Shown: piece by piece, positions 1-8,736 of the stretch
How positions within the stretch are numbered: position 1 is the stretch's first letter
Layout of the letters: each line of letters starts with the position of its first letter
DNA from: Desulfomonile tiedjei
GTDB lineage: Bacteria; Desulfobacterota; Desulfomonilia; Desulfomonilales; Desulfomonilaceae
Assembly (NCBI GenBank): GCA_016218715.1
Contig: JACRDG010000104.1
Location: 85,058-149,057 of the forward strand
DNA: 64,000 nucleotides
Direction: 5' to 3'
Position numbers and translations under genes: made by a program
Notes under the pieces: generated by a model
Seen by the model: only the letters and a program-made list of their open reading frames with translations
Told to the model about the DNA's origin: nothing
Databases searched by the model: none

Positions 1-585
1 ACGAGGTCACTGGCATGGTTTTGGTTCTGCATTCACCAGGAAATAAAATTCAGGGAGCGGCTCAATCCGTCTACAGCGAGAGGAAAGGATTTCAGGCAGC
101 AACTGAAGTCTGCTGGCAGTTTGGGCGAAGCGTTGCTCGACCATGTCCGGGGTCGGTCAAAAAAAGCCTACGATACCAAGGACCTCTACGAGCGGCTTGA
201 AGAGAGTGATTTGGTTGACTTGGAAAGGACGTATCAGCAAAAGAAGAAGCAGAAGAAGAAAGAGGGCAAGAACTGGGAGCCCAGATATTTCTTCGAACTA
301 GTCGACTCAATTCGAGGAATCGAGGGACTGGCACGAAAGATCGGGCGATGGCCCGTGTATGAGATCTACTACCGATGGTTTTCCGCGGGTGTGCACGGCA
401 CAGATCCTGTGAGCCTACTTCGACAAGAACCCGCCGGAACCGTAAGATTTCGCCCGCTTACGGCAAACGACGAGCCAGGACGTTGCGTGGAATGGGCCAG
501 TTATCTTCTTTATTTCTCGGCATTCGCAGTACTTGGTCACTACCGCCCCATCCTCGAAGAAGACGCGATGGATCCACAGACATAG
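1..585 (+). CDS. DUF5677-like hypothetical protein (5' end outside window)
   Basis: The frame is open from base 1, so the gene begins upstream of the window and only about 194 C-terminal residues are seen. The visible part is helical and charged, with a lysine-rich run (QQKKKQKKKEGK) near the middle, followed by a segment with paired aromatic residues (YEIYYRWFSAGVHG) and a short hydrophobic helix (ASYLLYFSAFAVLG). The Tyr/His-rich pattern resembles the DUF5677 family, helical proteins of unknown function often found in accessory DNA; this is a weak family match made by eye. A TTG at 121 could serve as an internal start, but the reading frame upstream is equally coding-like. It is convergent with the MNT gene that follows. 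Confidence 0.4.
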   Translation, partial: TRSLAWFWFCIHQEIKFRERLNPSTARGKDFRQQLKSAGSLGEALLDHVRGRSKKAYDTKDLYERLEESDLVDLERTYQQKKKQKKKEGKNWEPRYFFELVDSIRGIEGLARKIGRWPVYEIYYRWFSAGVHGTDPVSLLRQEPAGTVRFRPLTANDEPGRCVEWASYLLYFSAFAVLGHYRPILEEDAMDPQT

Positions 586-710
586 TCCGTTTCGGCCGTG
601 CGTTCACTGCCATGCCCCGACCCCACGCCCCTTTCCGTCAGGTTGGACTCTGCTTATCCGCTTACTTGACCAAGGGCAGAATTGGCTGCTTCATCTGGGC
701 AAGTCGGTGG

Positions 711-1001
711 TCATAGCGGGACGGCCTCCCGGATCACACGGTCCTTGATTCTCTCTCTCAGTGCCCTTTCACTCACCACGTGGACGTCGCGGCCGAGGAG
801 GCTCCTAAGTTCCCTCATGAGGGCAGCATGCTTCAGGAGGGTGGTTCCCGGTTCCAGGCGCACGAGAAAGTCCACATCGCTCTCGGGCCCCGCGTCGCCT
901 CTGGCGACGGAGCCGAAGATGCGCACGTTGGCCGCGCCGTGTTTCGCTGCGAGCCGCAGGATTTCTTCTCGTTTCTCGTTCAGGAGCGCCTTGATCTCCA
1001 T
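711..1001 (-). CDS. MNT-type nucleotidyltransferase (orphan antitoxin-like)
   Basis: A 96-residue protein with the minimal nucleotidyltransferase signature: G30-S31 in IFGSVARGD, then D42 and D44 in SDVDFLV, the metal-binding aspartates of the polymerase-beta superfamily. MNT proteins normally act as antitoxins that AMPylate a partner HEPN ribonuclease. In such modules the HEPN gene lies directly next to, or overlaps, the MNT gene. Here only 125 bp separate its stop from the oppositely oriented upstream gene, and the other side holds a repeat element, so no HEPN partner is present. It is either an orphan or the remnant of a broken toxin-antitoxin pair. The family call is firm; the role is inferred. 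Confidence 0.8.
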   Translation of the reverse strand: MEIKALLNEKREEILRLAAKHGAANVRIFGSVARGDAGPESDVDFLVRLEPGTTLLKHAALMRELRSLLGRDVHVVSERALRERIKDRVIREAVPL

Positions 1002-1038
1002 GGACCACCCCGCGCTGGTTTGCTCTCAGACCAGCCTA

Positions 1039-1160
1039 AGTACTTGTTTTCATGAATACGGTCTCGGTTGGAGGCTCTGCACCTGGCTGTTCAGTGGGGC
1101 CGGCATCTTGCCGGTCCATTAAGAAGTGACAGGCAAGATGCCTGTCCCACCAGGAAACCT
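1039..1160 (+). repeat. Dispersed two-hairpin repeat, copy A (full length)
   Basis: This is the best preserved copy of an element seen six times in the window. The left part (AGTACTTGTTTT through ATACGGTCTC, TTGGAGGCTCTG and GGCTGTTCAGTGGGG) leads into hairpin 1, CCGGC-ATCTT-GCCGG at 1100-1114. About 14 bp later comes hairpin 2, ACAGGC-AAGAT-GCCTGT at 1129-1145. The two five-base loops are complementary. The layout (two inverted palindromes joined by a short spacer) is that of a REPIN. It lies upstream of the MNT gene. Confidence 0.8.
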
Positions 1161-1253
1161 AGAATCCGCGAACTGACTTCCGAAATGGTGTACTAAGCTG
1201 GCAATACCCTATGACAGTTCCCGTGTCCGGCTGTTCCGGGTGCGCATGCTCCC

Positions 1254-1988
1254 CTACGGTGCTTCCGCGACAAAAAGCGTCACGATTCCGCCGGTTACGT
1301 GAATGGTTTGGATGTTGACGTAGCCGGCCTCGTGCATCAGGTTGGAGAAGACCTCAGGCGCGGGAAAGTCTGCCATGGAGTCGGCCAGGTACCGGTACGC
1401 GGACACAGACGACAGAATCCGGGTGACCAGCGGCATGACCACTCGGGCGTAGATGCGGAAGAGCGGCTGCATGACAGGTCCCCGCGGTTCGGTGAGTTCA
1501 ACGATGACGAACCGAGAGCCGGACTTGAGCACGCGCCGGATCTCTTCAAGGCCGCGGCGCCTGTGCGTCACGTTTCGGATGCAGAACGACGTGATGGCCC
1601 CGTCGAACGAGGCGTCTTCAAACCGGAGGTTCAACACGTCGCCTTCTTCGAGCGAAATCCGGTCGGAAAGGCCTGCGTCTTCCACCTTGCGCCACCCGAT
1701 CTCGAGCATGTTTCGTGACGGATCGATCCCTACCACGCGGCTGTCCGGCCGTTGGCGCAGGATCTCCAGCGCGATGTCGCCGGTCCCCGCGCCCACGTCC
1801 AGGTACCTGCCCTCGGGTTTCGTGTCGAGCAAGGCGACCCCTCGACGCCTCCAGTACGCATCCAACCCCAGTGAGAGGATTCTGTTGGTTCCGTCGTAAT
1901 AGCCGGCTATCGTATCGAACATGGCACGATTCTGATCGGCAGGGATCAGAGAATCATGCGGTCGCGGTCTTTGATCTGTGTCTGCCAT
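1254..1988 (-). CDS. menG: Demethylmenaquinone methyltransferase (MenG/UbiE family)
   Basis: SAM-dependent methyltransferase that would convert demethylmenaquinone to menaquinone, the main quinone expected in an anaerobe. The 244-residue protein has the UbiE start region (MFDTIAGYYDGTNRILSLG), motif I for SAM binding (LDVGAGTGDIAL), and the family signature around SFCIRNVTHRRRGLEEIRRVLKSG, followed by the usual C-terminal section ending in GGIVTLFVAEAP. An upstream ATG and TTG at 2000-2003 are possible, but the ATG at 1988 has GGAG correctly placed. It follows the glutamate-synthase-like gene on the same strand across a 150-bp gap that holds a strong hairpin, so it may be a separate transcription unit. 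Confidence 0.9.
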   Translation of the reverse strand: MADTDQRPRPHDSLIPADQNRAMFDTIAGYYDGTNRILSLGLDAYWRRRGVALLDTKPEGRYLDVGAGTGDIALEILRQRPDSRVVGIDPSRNMLEIGWRKVEDAGLSDRISLEEGDVLNLRFEDASFDGAITSFCIRNVTHRRRGLEEIRRVLKSGSRFVIVELTEPRGPVMQPLFRIYARVVMPLVTRILSSVSAYRYLADSMADFPAPEVFSNLMHEAGYVNIQTIHVTGGIVTLFVAEAP

Positions 1989-2092
1989 AGGAGACTCCAT
2001 CAAAGCAACACTACCACGAAAACCAGTTCATGTTGAAGAGAAGGCTCAAATGTCGGGATTCGGCTGCAATTATGGGTAAGTATGGGGAGGGG

Positions 2093-2130
2093 CCCGAGAA
2101 GGGTCTCGTTGCCACGAAACCCTTCTCGGG
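2093..2130. terminator. Strong inverted repeat between the gltS-like operon and menG
   Basis: Perfect 12-bp arms (CCCGAGAAGGGT at 2093-2104 and ACCCTTCTCGGG at 2119-2130) enclose a 14-base loop, itself able to pair CGT with ACG. It lies just after the stop of the fused amidotransferase/GXGXG gene and before menG, the place for a terminator or processing stem. No U-run follows on either strand, so classical intrinsic termination is not shown; a 3'-end stabilising stem or a repetitive element are alternatives. Confidence 0.5.
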
Positions 2131-2150
2131 GACGTTTCGAGAATTCTCTG

Positions 2151-4826
2151 TCAGTGGCCCGCAGCCGCGGACTTGGCCGACCAGACCGAGTCGTCGGTTT
2201 CGGGAATTTGGGTGAGCACAGCGAGAGGCACAGCCTCTACTTTGCGGTATACCTCGTGGGGAAGCCTCCGCACTCCGTCCACGGTTAGCAGCTCGTCCAC
2301 GGGGATGCCGAAATGTTTCTCGTTGGCCTGGAGATAGGGGAGGATCAGGTCCCAATCCGCGTCTGACAACTTGGCAAGCCGGCCGCCATTGAGTTGCTCG
2401 TCGACGATAATCTTGTTCGGGTCTCGAATATAGATCGCACCCCCGGATGCCAACGAAAAGAGGTTGGAACCAGGGTACGGACGGTCGAAGAAGATGACCT
2501 TCCCGTCTTCGTCCAGCGTCAGCCCGTTCACGATCACGAAGCCACCACCCTTGAGCGGGTCGCCGGCCATGAAGCTTTCTGCGAGGAAGTCGAGCGCTGT
2601 GCCGTTGATGACCACTCTCGGGTGGCCCGCTGCGTTGATGAGAGGCCGGCCCGCTGCATTGCCGAGCACGAAAACCTCGCCGCCTTTCGCGCCGTACATG
2701 AAACACTGCCCTACGTCTCCGTGGATCACCAGGAGACCTCGCTTCATGATCTGGCCGATCTGATCCTGCGCATTGCCGTGGATGTGAATCTGCATCCCGT
2801 CGATGCCGCTGGCAGTATAGTCGCCGGAGGAGCCGTACAAATCGATCCGCACGGTATCGGTCATGGACCCGAAACCACAACCCTCGAATCGCTGTCCTCG
2901 CAGGTCGAAGATGATGAACCGGCGCCAGCCCAACTGATACGCGTCGGAAATGAGGACCGCGTCGCAGTCGTCTCCTTCGGGTCGGAAGTCACTGGCATCC
3001 ACCACGAGCGTCTTTTCCACCGATATGGGCGGGCGAAAATCGTTGCGAGTCGCGAAATCCACAAGGCAGTACGAGCCCATTTGGGTAGCGTCTGAGATCC
3101 TCGGGAGCGACCGGAAGATCTCGAACAATTCATCCACCACCAGCCGCACTAGGACGGATCGCTTCTTGTCGGCGAGCGGGAAACGGCGGTCCAGGACCAT
3201 GGTGAGCCCTTCTATCACCACGTTCAGGACCTTAGGCTGAGTCCGAGCGCGGAAGCCCAATCTGCCGATCATCCATCTCAGCATGTTGTAATCCCACCCC
3301 GCCGCGTTTTCCGAAACGAGACGAAACACTCGTTCAGGCTCGTCGGAACCGAGCACGTCGGTGAGCGTTGGCCGAATCTCCGATTCGTGGTTATCCGGCC
3401 TGATCACTTCGACGGTCACGTCGAGCGGCTTACGAGGGGCCACGGTCACCTGGTTCCCGAACTTGTCGAAGCACTCCAGCTTGTGTGTGCCGTTGCCATT
3501 CGGGCTTACGTTGAACATGAACGCCCCGCCGTCGGAAGATGAGCCGCCTCTCGCATTCCAGTACTTGTCCGCCACCGGGCTGAAACGCGGGTCGTCTTCC
3601 GAGAGGGACCGCAGGGTCGCGTCTATGGCTTGTTTTTCGGAACAAATGAGCCCGATCTGGACCTCTCCGTCATAGAGAGCGAAGACCTGGGGTCGGAGCA
3701 TGGCCGTATCGGTAATCCCGAGCAACTGATAGGTGTTGCTCTCGGTAATGTTCCTCGCGATGATGAAGAACCACGGTCCGTCAGGCGATGCGTGGAGATG
3801 GGTCATCTGAATCTTGTCGTACAGTTCTTGTTTCTCGGGCGGCAGGAGATCGAAGTCCAGCTCGCCGGTGGGGGCGAGCGCCTCGATGATCACCTCCAGC
3901 GGATAGCCGTACACGCGATTCCAGAGATCGAACAGCATCACGCTGACTTCGGTATCGGTCATGAAAAGCGGTTCCAGCCCGCGCTGTTTGAGGTAGTCGC
4001 AGGTGGCGTGATAGTTCGCGAAGTCCCCGTTATGCACCAGGGCTTCATTGAGACCCGTAAACGGATGAGCCCCGCCCGGATGCCACACTCGACCGCGGGT
4101 GGGATAGCGTTGATGCGCAATCCAGACATGGGCCTGGAAATCATCCATCTTGTAGTATCGGACGACGTTCTCCGCGTAACCGACGATCTTCATGATCATG
4201 ACGTTGCGGCCGTGGGACAGGACAAAGGCCTCTTTCTCACCCAAAGAGCTGTAGAACTGCCTGTTGAGACGCAGGGAGTTGCGGCTTACGAACTCATCTT
4301 CCGCCAACCTTGCAGGAATGCCCTGAAGGCCGTTCTCTTCGATGAACAGCTTCAAGACCTGCGGTTTCACGCGCACAAAGGCTCTCCAGATGTCCGGCGG
4401 CCGCACGTCCAGGCCTTCGAGTTCACGATAGTCCGGGATGTGACCCACGAGTTCCTCTCGGGCCACATCGAAAACGGGGTTCACGAAGCCTTCCTTCAGC
4501 GCGGACAGGCACTGGGGTTCCAGCAGGGCCACGTTGAGCAGGTAATGAGAATCGAGTACTTCGCGACTCACTCCCAGCATGTCCGGATTCATGCCCGCGG
4601 CAGCGACGCCGCCTCCCTTGCCGTTGCCTCGATTGTGCATGCAAACGGACGGTTCGAAGATGTATCTGCCTGCCACCGGAACGTTGCAAGCAAAGCCGGT
4701 AACGCCACAACCGCCTTCGTCTTCCCGCTTGAGGTTCGCAGAAAAACCGCCCCTCTGAAGCTCTCTGACCCGCGAGCCAATTATTTGTTGAGCAAAAGAG
4801 CCGTCGTATTTCATCTCAAACCTCAT
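2151..4826 (-). CDS. Glutamate synthase-like subunit: glutamine amidotransferase fused to GXGXG domain
   Basis: An 891-residue protein with the first and last domains of bacterial glutamate synthase (GOGAT) but not the central FMN domain, which is on the preceding gene. The class-II amidotransferase part has a probable Ntn cysteine at Cys40 (GGCGVTGFACN), about where a GltB propeptide is cleaved, plus HQRYPTRG and the conserved HNGDFANY. The C-terminal quarter has GXGXG beta-helix repeats (SSGDYTASGIDG, IHIHGNAQDQIG, VIHGDVGQCFMYG). Its start is set by a 4-bp ATGA overlap with the upstream FMN-subunit gene, indicating translational coupling. Expected role: hydrolyse glutamine and channel ammonia to the FMN subunit to make glutamate. 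In methylotrophs the same pieces are split as MgsA/MgsB/MgsC of N-methylglutamate synthase, so a different amine substrate is possible. Confidence 0.82.
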   Translation of the reverse strand: MRFEMKYDGSFAQQIIGSRVRELQRGGFSANLKREDEGGCGVTGFACNVPVAGRYIFEPSVCMHNRGNGKGGGVAAAGMNPDMLGVSREVLDSHYLLNVALLEPQCLSALKEGFVNPVFDVAREELVGHIPDYRELEGLDVRPPDIWRAFVRVKPQVLKLFIEENGLQGIPARLAEDEFVSRNSLRLNRQFYSSLGEKEAFVLSHGRNVMIMKIVGYAENVVRYYKMDDFQAHVWIAHQRYPTRGRVWHPGGAHPFTGLNEALVHNGDFANYHATCDYLKQRGLEPLFMTDTEVSVMLFDLWNRVYGYPLEVIIEALAPTGELDFDLLPPEKQELYDKIQMTHLHASPDGPWFFIIARNITESNTYQLLGITDTAMLRPQVFALYDGEVQIGLICSEKQAIDATLRSLSEDDPRFSPVADKYWNARGGSSSDGGAFMFNVSPNGNGTHKLECFDKFGNQVTVAPRKPLDVTVEVIRPDNHESEIRPTLTDVLGSDEPERVFRLVSENAAGWDYNMLRWMIGRLGFRARTQPKVLNVVIEGLTMVLDRRFPLADKKRSVLVRLVVDELFEIFRSLPRISDATQMGSYCLVDFATRNDFRPPISVEKTLVVDASDFRPEGDDCDAVLISDAYQLGWRRFIIFDLRGQRFEGCGFGSMTDTVRIDLYGSSGDYTASGIDGMQIHIHGNAQDQIGQIMKRGLLVIHGDVGQCFMYGAKGGEVFVLGNAAGRPLINAAGHPRVVINGTALDFLAESFMAGDPLKGGGFVIVNGLTLDEDGKVIFFDRPYPGSNLFSLASGGAIYIRDPNKIIVDEQLNGGRLAKLSDADWDLILPYLQANEKHFGIPVDELLTVDGVRRLPHEVYRKVEAVPLAVLTQIPETDDSVWSAKSAAAGH

Positions 4827-6358
4827 CGGAGTTGATCCCGGATGTCGTCGTCCGGCACGTCGGAAGTGTAGTCCAGGTGAGCCAGGAGGTCGGTTCGGCC
4901 GACCAATTCTCTGATGCTGCCCAATCCGAACCGATAGAGTATCTCCCGAAGCTGCTCTCTCCAGCAGGCCAGCATATTGATGATCCGCTGAGAGGCCCAC
5001 TGGAGATCCATGAGACCGACGAGTTCTAGGTCGGTCGTCGCGATCCCTCGAGCGCATCCGCGGCCGCTTTCGCAATTGTGGCAACGCAGGCATTCGAGCG
5101 ATACCAGGTCGGACGTTCCCGTCACCACGCCGTCGGCTCCCAACGCGATCGCCTTGGCAATGTCGAATGCGGTGCGGATACCGCCGGAAGCGATGAGGGT
5201 AATTTCTTTGCGCACCCCTTCCTCAACGAGGAAGTTGTGAACCTTCGGAATGGCATATTCCACCGGCATGGCAATGTTCTTCTTGGCCACGTCCGGAGCC
5301 GCGCCGGTTCCGCCGTACGATCCGTCGATATGGAGGATGTGTGCGCCGGCATGATAAGACCCGATGGCAACCATGTCGACGTCCGAAGGGGTGGAAACCT
5401 TGACCGATACCAGCGCCTTGGTATTCACGGCCTTGACCCAGTCCACGTGCTTCTTGTGATCCTCGACCGAATACACCGAATGGAACGGAAAGGGACTGAA
5501 CAGCGACGAGCCTGGAACTGTCTCGCGAATGCGGGCAACCGCTTCGGTTACCTTGGGGCCGAGCAGATGGCCGCCGAGGCCGGGTTTCGCGCCCTGGGCG
5601 TACTTGAACTCGATGATCTTGACGCGCTGGAGCGTCTCTTCCCTCACGCCGAACAACCCTGTCGCCACCTGCGTGATGATATGATCGTCAAAGGGGTAGA
5701 GAGCTTCCGGGTAACCGCCTTCTCCAGTGCAGGTGAAAGAACCCCACGCTGCAAAAGCTCTGATTCGCGCGAGCATGGTGATCTGGCTGATAGACCCGAA
5801 CGACATCCCACCGCCGTACACCGGGATCGGTATATCGATCTTGTGCCTTCCGTCGTTACGCCTGTTCAGCGTGACGGAAGTGTCGATGCTGTCTTTGTCC
5901 AGCGAAGGTCGAGGCAGACGCCGCGGAAAGACGAGCCGAAGCTTGTCAAAGCCGCCGCCCGATCCACCGATCCTGTATTCGAGGCCGTTCTTGGGGACTC
6001 GCCCCGTCTCAGCCATGTGCCAGGTGCTCATCAGCAGGTCGGACGTCCATCGCCGGTCACCCAGGGCTCGGGCGTCGGGGTTGATGCCCACCCTGATGGC
6101 CCCCACCGGGCAGCTCCGAACACATCTGGTCGATTTGGTCGAACAGTCTATTCCAAGGCAGAGGTGATCTTTGGGAGGTGCAAGCTTGCCTCCTCTGCTT
6201 TCGAACACTTTCTCCGGGCAGGCCGCGGTGCATTTGAGACAGTGATCGCACGCGTCCGAAATCACGACGTTAAACGGGCCTATCGCGTGATCGAATCTCG
6301 ACGGGGTATTGACAACCTCAGCAGGAGGGACTTCACTCCAGACGTTTCTGTAGCGCAT
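4823..6358 (-). CDS. Glutamate synthase FMN-domain subunit with N-terminal 2x[4Fe-4S] ferredoxin domain
   Basis: A 511-residue archaeal-type GltB core. Near residues 35-95 is a dicluster ferredoxin domain (CDHCLKCTAACP, then CVRSCPVGAI). The rest is the FMN/3Fe-4S barrel: GGGMSFGSIS, the GGTGAAPDVAKK flavin/substrate loop, IASGGIRTAFDIAKAIALGAD, and cysteines of CLRCHNCESGRGC for the 3Fe-4S cluster. It should reduce 2-oxoglutarate plus ammonia to glutamate with electrons from ferredoxin or a partner subunit. It starts 16 bp after the paralogue upstream and overlaps the amidotransferase/GXGXG gene by 4 bp, so all three are very likely co-translated. The canonical residues suggest this is the catalytic member. 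Confidence 0.87.
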   Translation of the reverse strand: MRYRNVWSEVPPAEVVNTPSRFDHAIGPFNVVISDACDHCLKCTAACPEKVFESRGGKLAPPKDHLCLGIDCSTKSTRCVRSCPVGAIRVGINPDARALGDRRWTSDLLMSTWHMAETGRVPKNGLEYRIGGSGGGFDKLRLVFPRRLPRPSLDKDSIDTSVTLNRRNDGRHKIDIPIPVYGGGMSFGSISQITMLARIRAFAAWGSFTCTGEGGYPEALYPFDDHIITQVATGLFGVREETLQRVKIIEFKYAQGAKPGLGGHLLGPKVTEAVARIRETVPGSSLFSPFPFHSVYSVEDHKKHVDWVKAVNTKALVSVKVSTPSDVDMVAIGSYHAGAHILHIDGSYGGTGAAPDVAKKNIAMPVEYAIPKVHNFLVEEGVRKEITLIASGGIRTAFDIAKAIALGADGVVTGTSDLVSLECLRCHNCESGRGCARGIATTDLELVGLMDLQWASQRIINMLACWREQLREILYRFGLGSIRELVGRTDLLAHLDYTSDVPDDDIRDQLR

Positions 6359-6374
6359 CGAATACCGTTCCTTA

Positions 6375-7763
6375 CTACGATTTACTGTTTCCGAGGAGCC
6401 GGGCGAACGTGTCTTCCTCGAGATCTTCGATGAACATTACCCGACCCTGTTCCCCCCGCAATCTTCTGGCCTCGCGAATTCCCATCGCGCCCATCATCTC
6501 CAGCAACTGGTTGTGCCACGCGCCCATGAGATTAACGATGCGCCGGGACCCCCACCGGGGATCGATGGAGGATATTTGCACCGGGCACCGAGCGCCTGCG
6601 ACGCAGTTGCGGCAGACTCGGCATTCCAGAGCGACCAACAGCGGCATATCCACTGCGACGAGGTTGGCGCCGCAAAGCATTGACTTGATAACGTGTTCGG
6701 CCATCGCTATGCCGCCGGACACCATGAAAGTCGCCTGATCCCGCAGTCGTTCCTGCAACAAGACTCCATGCACGTTTCTGGCCACGTCCTTGATGTGACG
6801 GCCGTTCTCCACGCCGGCCTCGTACCCGCGTTCGTCCGCCGTGTAGTGTACGAGATCCACGCCGGCTCGCGTCAACTCCGCGGAGCGGGCCGCCAAGTCC
6901 GGACCGCCTGCTGCACCGATCCTCACGGAAACCAGGAGATCGGCTTTCATGGCCTTGAGACGACTCACCCGTTCGATGGCATTCTCGCCGTCCGGGATCT
7001 GCACCATTCGGTGACGTTCGATCAACGCACCATCAAGCCGATCGTCTTCAAGAAACGGTACCAGGTGATGCGAGAATTCTGCCAGTGCTTGAGCCTGCTC
7101 CGCAGGGACCACCATCATGGTGTCGATCTCCGCCGCAGCCAAAGCCATGGCCTGCCATACGCGCTCCGAAAGGTCACCGAATCGCGGAAAGTCGAACATG
7201 ATGGGAAGGGGAATCCTGGCAAACGGCCACTGGCCTGTGCGAATCTTTCCGACGCTGTCGAACTCGAGGTTGAAGGGACGGTTGGAAATCTCCACAACGG
7301 TGGAAATATACTCACGGCCATGGATGCCATCCCGGGTAGGTCGGACGATCTCGCTCATGTCGGTCCACATTGAGTCGAAGCCCGGCCCGGAGAAGGCACC
7401 TCCGTACCCTGCACCGGATACGGGAATCTTGCCGGTCTCGGCCTGAGTCCACGTCGCCGAGACGATCTCGGGCGTGTAAATGTCGTCACCCAGCGCTTCC
7501 CATTCCGGGTTGAGGGTCTTGTGGATGAGCCTCTTGGGACACCCCTGCACGCATCGGAAACAGTTCTTGCAGAACTGATCGATGGTATCCGCGAGAATGT
7601 CCGAAGAGAACGATCGTTCTCGATAGACGTTGTACACGCACTGGTACTTGACGCATTGGGCGCATTTCAGACATCCCTCGCCCCAGTCGACAATTCCGGA
7701 CCTCCCGATCACGGGATAGCGATTCGGCGTGGCTTGCACATCAATGTGATATTTTCTGGGCAT
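6375..7763 (-). CDS. Degenerate glutamate synthase FMN-domain paralogue with ferredoxin domain
   Basis: This 462-residue protein has the same architecture as the next gene: an N-terminal dicluster ferredoxin region (CLKCAQCVKYQC, then CKNCFRCVQGCP) and a GOGAT-like barrel ending in CRVCRNCVAGARC. The flavin-loop signature GGTGAAP of its neighbour is missing; the equivalent stretch reads VHYTADERGYEAGVENGRH. It may therefore be a non-catalytic electron-transfer or scaffold subunit, or bind a different substrate. It sits between metF (49 bp upstream) and the canonical FMN subunit (16 bp downstream). Family membership is clear; loss of activity is an inference from one motif. Confidence 0.8.
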   Translation of the reverse strand: MPRKYHIDVQATPNRYPVIGRSGIVDWGEGCLKCAQCVKYQCVYNVYRERSFSSDILADTIDQFCKNCFRCVQGCPKRLIHKTLNPEWEALGDDIYTPEIVSATWTQAETGKIPVSGAGYGGAFSGPGFDSMWTDMSEIVRPTRDGIHGREYISTVVEISNRPFNLEFDSVGKIRTGQWPFARIPLPIMFDFPRFGDLSERVWQAMALAAAEIDTMMVVPAEQAQALAEFSHHLVPFLEDDRLDGALIERHRMVQIPDGENAIERVSRLKAMKADLLVSVRIGAAGGPDLAARSAELTRAGVDLVHYTADERGYEAGVENGRHIKDVARNVHGVLLQERLRDQATFMVSGGIAMAEHVIKSMLCGANLVAVDMPLLVALECRVCRNCVAGARCPVQISSIDPRWGSRRIVNLMGAWHNQLLEMMGAMGIREARRLRGEQGRVMFIEDLEEDTFARLLGNSKS

Positions 7764-7812
7764 TTCTCAGTCTCTCACTGCATGAGATCCGCGAGCGGTC
7801 GCCGCGCGTTCA

Positions 7813-8736
7813 TCACACCTCGGGCCTCTTGGACAGGCCGGCAGCCTCGAGGATTTCAGGCACTCTCGCTTCCCATTCGATCGCCATGAGATGAATGCCT
7901 GCGATCCCTTCCATCTCCCTGACTTGTTGAATCGTTTCGACGGCTATTTTGATCCCCTCAGCCGGCTGCTTCTCCTTCGGGACGCCTGCCATTCTCTTGA
8001 TGAGCTCTTCCGGAACGTCCATGCCGGCCACTTTGTTGGCCATATAGCGCGCCATGCCGACATTCTTGATCGGGGTGATCCCGGCGAAGATCTTGACGCT
8101 CTCGGTGAGGCCCATGTCTCTGGCCTGGCCCATGAACTCACCGAAACGATCCAAGTTGAACACGCACTGAGTCTGAATGAAGTCCGCACCGGCTTCGACC
8201 TTCTTCCCCAGCCGGACTACACGCCACCAGTGCGGGTCTGCAAAGGGATTCGCTGCGGCGCCGATGAAGAACTTCGGCGGCCCCTGAATCTCTTCTCCGC
8301 CGATGATCTTGCCGTTGTCGCGCATGTCTCGGACGGTCTTGACGAGCTGAATCGAATCCAGATCGAACACTCCCACCGCTTCTTTCTGGTTTCCGAAACA
8401 CTGGTGATCGCCGGTGAGGCAGAGCACGTTTCGGACACCCAGCCCATAAGCTCCGAAGAGATCGCTTTGGAGCGCGATCCGGTTCCGATCTCGGGTGACC
8501 ATCTGCAGGACCGGCTCGTGTCCCATTCCTTTGAGGATGGCGCAGGCTGCTACGGAAGACATCCGCACAATGGCGGTTTGATTGTCCGTGACGTTCACTG
8601 CGTCAACACAACCAAGAAGATGTTTCCCCTTTGCCTGCAGAGCAGCCACGTCAGCGCCTTTAGGCGGACCGCACTCGGCAGTAACGGCAAAATGTCCAGC
8701 GGCTAGTACTTTTTCCAGACGGCTTTCGGTCTTCAC
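7813..8736 (-). CDS. metF: 5,10-methylenetetrahydrofolate reductase
   Basis: A 307-residue FAD-dependent TIM barrel of the MetF family, reducing methylene-THF to methyl-THF for methionine synthesis or the methyl branch of the Wood-Ljungdahl pathway. Recognisable segments are AECGPPKGAD at the start of the barrel, VNVTDNQTAIVRMSS, NVLCLTGDHQ, FIQTQCVFNLDRF and IFAGITPIKNVGMA. It starts with GTG and overlaps the stop of metV by 4 bp (GTGA), so the two are coupled. In acetogens such as Moorella, MetF works in complex with MetV and receives electrons through HdrCBA-MvhD; the same MetVF and MvhD pieces occur here. Confidence 0.95.
   Translation of the reverse strand: MKTESRLEKVLAAGHFAVTAECGPPKGADVAALQAKGKHLLGCVDAVNVTDNQTAIVRMSSVAACAILKGMGHEPVLQMVTRDRNRIALQSDLFGAYGLGVRNVLCLTGDHQCFGNQKEAVGVFDLDSIQLVKTVRDMRDNGKIIGGEEIQGPPKFFIGAAANPFADPHWWRVVRLGKKVEAGADFIQTQCVFNLDRFGEFMGQARDMGLTESVKIFAGITPIKNVGMARYMANKVAGMDVPEELIKRMAGVPKEKQPAEGIKIAVETIQQVREMEGIAGIHLMAIEWEARVPEILEAAGLSKRPEV

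Noticed and set aside
3630..4835. A 401-codon plus-strand frame
   Set aside because: It lies opposite the amidotransferase/GXGXG gene, whose frame has strong family motifs; the antisense translation matches nothing. It is a by-product of GC-rich codon use.
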